From Pseudomonadota bacterium (GTDB lineage Bacteria > Pseudomonadota > Gammaproteobacteria > Pseudomonadales > Azotimanducaceae), in assembly GCA_027622495.1 (NCBI GenBank), contig JAQBYL010000165.1:1-8465 (forward strand): a stretch of DNA of 8,465 nucleotides. The letters are read 5' to 3'. The position numbers and the translations under genes were made by a program. The notes under the pieces were generated by a model. That model searched no databases. It was not told where the DNA came from and worked only from the letters and a program-made list of their open reading frames with translations. Of the stretch, positions 7,767 through 8,465 are shown in pieces. How positions within the stretch are numbered: the first letter of the stretch is position 1; every line of letters starts with the position of its first letter.

Positions 7767-8465
7767 GATCTGCGATGGGCGCTTCTGACCAGAGCGTCCA
7801 TCAACGTCGCGAAGTCCATGCCCATGGCCCTTGCCCCGTCCGGATAAAGACTGGTGGGGGTCATGCCGGGCAGGGTATTAACCTCTAAAAGCACGATATC
7901 GTTGCTGTCCGTGACGATAAAATCAGCCCGTGACAGATCCCGGCAGCCAAGGACCCGATGGGCAGCAATGGCGATGTGCTGCAGTTCGAGATTGACCGGG
8001 TCCGGCAACAGCGCCGGAATGATGTGTTCGCTTGCGCCCACCGCGTAACGGTTAGTGAAGTCATACCACTGGTCGGTGCCGGTGCGGATTTCGATCACCG
8101 GAAAAGCGATGGGTTGCTGACCTTCCGGGTCGAATACACCTACGGTGATTTCACGGCCGAGAACGTACGGTTCGACCAGGAACGCACCATGCATCTGCGC
8201 AGTACGAATTGCCGGTTTCAGATCGCCGCCGTTGGCGATGGGCGTGACACCGATGGCGCTCCCCTGAGAGAGGGGTTTGATCACCACCCGATCGCCAAAG
8301 CGTTCGAGGATCATGGCTTCGGCGGTCTCGACATCCATATCTGCTGCCAGGGTCAGACCCTCGGCCACGGGCAGATCCACAGTTTTGAAAAGAAGCTTGG
8401 CGACGCCTTTGTCCATGGCCACAGCACTTGCCCTGACATTGCTGCCCACGTAGGCGAGATTCATC
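7754..8465 (-). CDS. ddl: D-alanine-D-alanine ligase, 5' end missing
   Basis: The frame is open to the right edge. The visible 236 residues start at an internal methionine, so perhaps 80-130 N-terminal residues lie outside the window. This ATP-grasp enzyme joins two D-alanines for peptidoglycan precursors in the cytoplasm. Visible features, numbered from that methionine, are YVGSNVRASAVAMDK (5-19), VVIKPLSQGSAIGV (60-73, ATP binding), LVEPYVLGREITVGV (96-110), the loop YDFTNRYAVG (134-143), SRADF (178-182) with Arg and Asp expected at the active site, LEVNTLPGM (193-201) with the metal-binding Glu and Asn, and TSLYP (204-208). All catalytic positions of the C-terminal part appear kept. The stop TAA lies inside the last codons of the convergent amt gene, a 13-nt overlap. 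No cell-division or murein genes are seen beside it in this window, so which ddl paralogue it is cannot be told. Confidence 0.97.
   Translation of the reverse strand, partial: MNLAYVGSNVRASAVAMDKGVAKLLFKTVDLPVAEGLTLAADMDVETAEAMILERFGDRVVIKPLSQGSAIGVTPIANGGDLKPAIRTAQMHGAFLVEPYVLGREITVGVFDPEGQQPIAFPVIEIRTGTDQWYDFTNRYAVGASEHIIPALLPDPVNLELQHIAIAAHRVLGCRDLSRADFIVTDSNDIVLLEVNTLPGMTPTSLYPDGARAMGMDFATLMDALVRSAHRRSQKS

Noticed and set aside
7777..7799. Hairpin GGGCGCT(T)CT / AGAGCGTCC as a terminator for amt
   Set aside because: The stem has a bulge and a G-T pair, lies in ddl coding sequence and is not followed by a T run, so it is not a convincing intrinsic terminator.

Overview
The window looks like chromosomal DNA of a gammaproteobacterium of moderately high GC. 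This rests on the gene order and protein types (a MoxR/Bat operon with a fused BatB/BatC, a 442-residue AmtB-like transporter with a cleavable signal peptide, a D-Ala-D-Ala ligase). No rRNA or other taxonomic marker is present, so genus and species cannot be read from it.

Positions 1 to 6100, minus strand: a compact six-gene operon read right to left. The order is a MoxR-family AAA+ ATPase (5129-6100), a DUF58 protein (4205-5128), a small DUF4381 membrane protein (3713-4195), BatA (2715-3716), a fused BatB/BatC (1033-2715) and BatD (1-1036, cut off by the left edge). Junctions are a direct abutment, a 9-nt gap, then overlaps of 4, 1 and 4 nt, so the set is almost certainly co-transcribed and partly translationally coupled. 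Four of the six genes appear to use GTG or TTG starts. In the inferred layout the ATPase and DUF58 protein are cytoplasmic. BatA, BatB/C and BatD are membrane-anchored and place two von Willebrand A domains, a TPR segment and beta-rich domains in the periplasm. MoxR-linked clusters of this kind are thought to act as a metal-dependent chaperone or assembly system for envelope proteins, with possible roles in stress tolerance, but the exact substrate is not known.

Positions 6101 to 6437: a divergent intergenic region of 337 nt. It holds a plausible sigma-70 promoter for the moxR operon, an inverted repeat that overlaps this promoter, a short direct repeat, a weak candidate promoter for the transporter gene and its strong Shine-Dalgarno sequence.

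Positions 6438 to 7766, plus strand: an ammonium transporter (Amt/MEP/Rh family) retaining the pore residues known from E. coli AmtB. No glnK (PII) gene lies next to it within the window.

Positions 7754 to 8465, minus strand: the C-terminal two thirds of a D-alanine-D-alanine ligase, convergent with the transporter gene and overlapping its end by 13 nt; its start lies beyond the right edge.

No tRNA, rRNA, CRISPR array, insertion sequence or phage gene was seen. Everything with a gene call belongs to a known family. The least explained signals are the inverted repeat between the divergent genes and the altered metal-site residues of the DUF58 protein.
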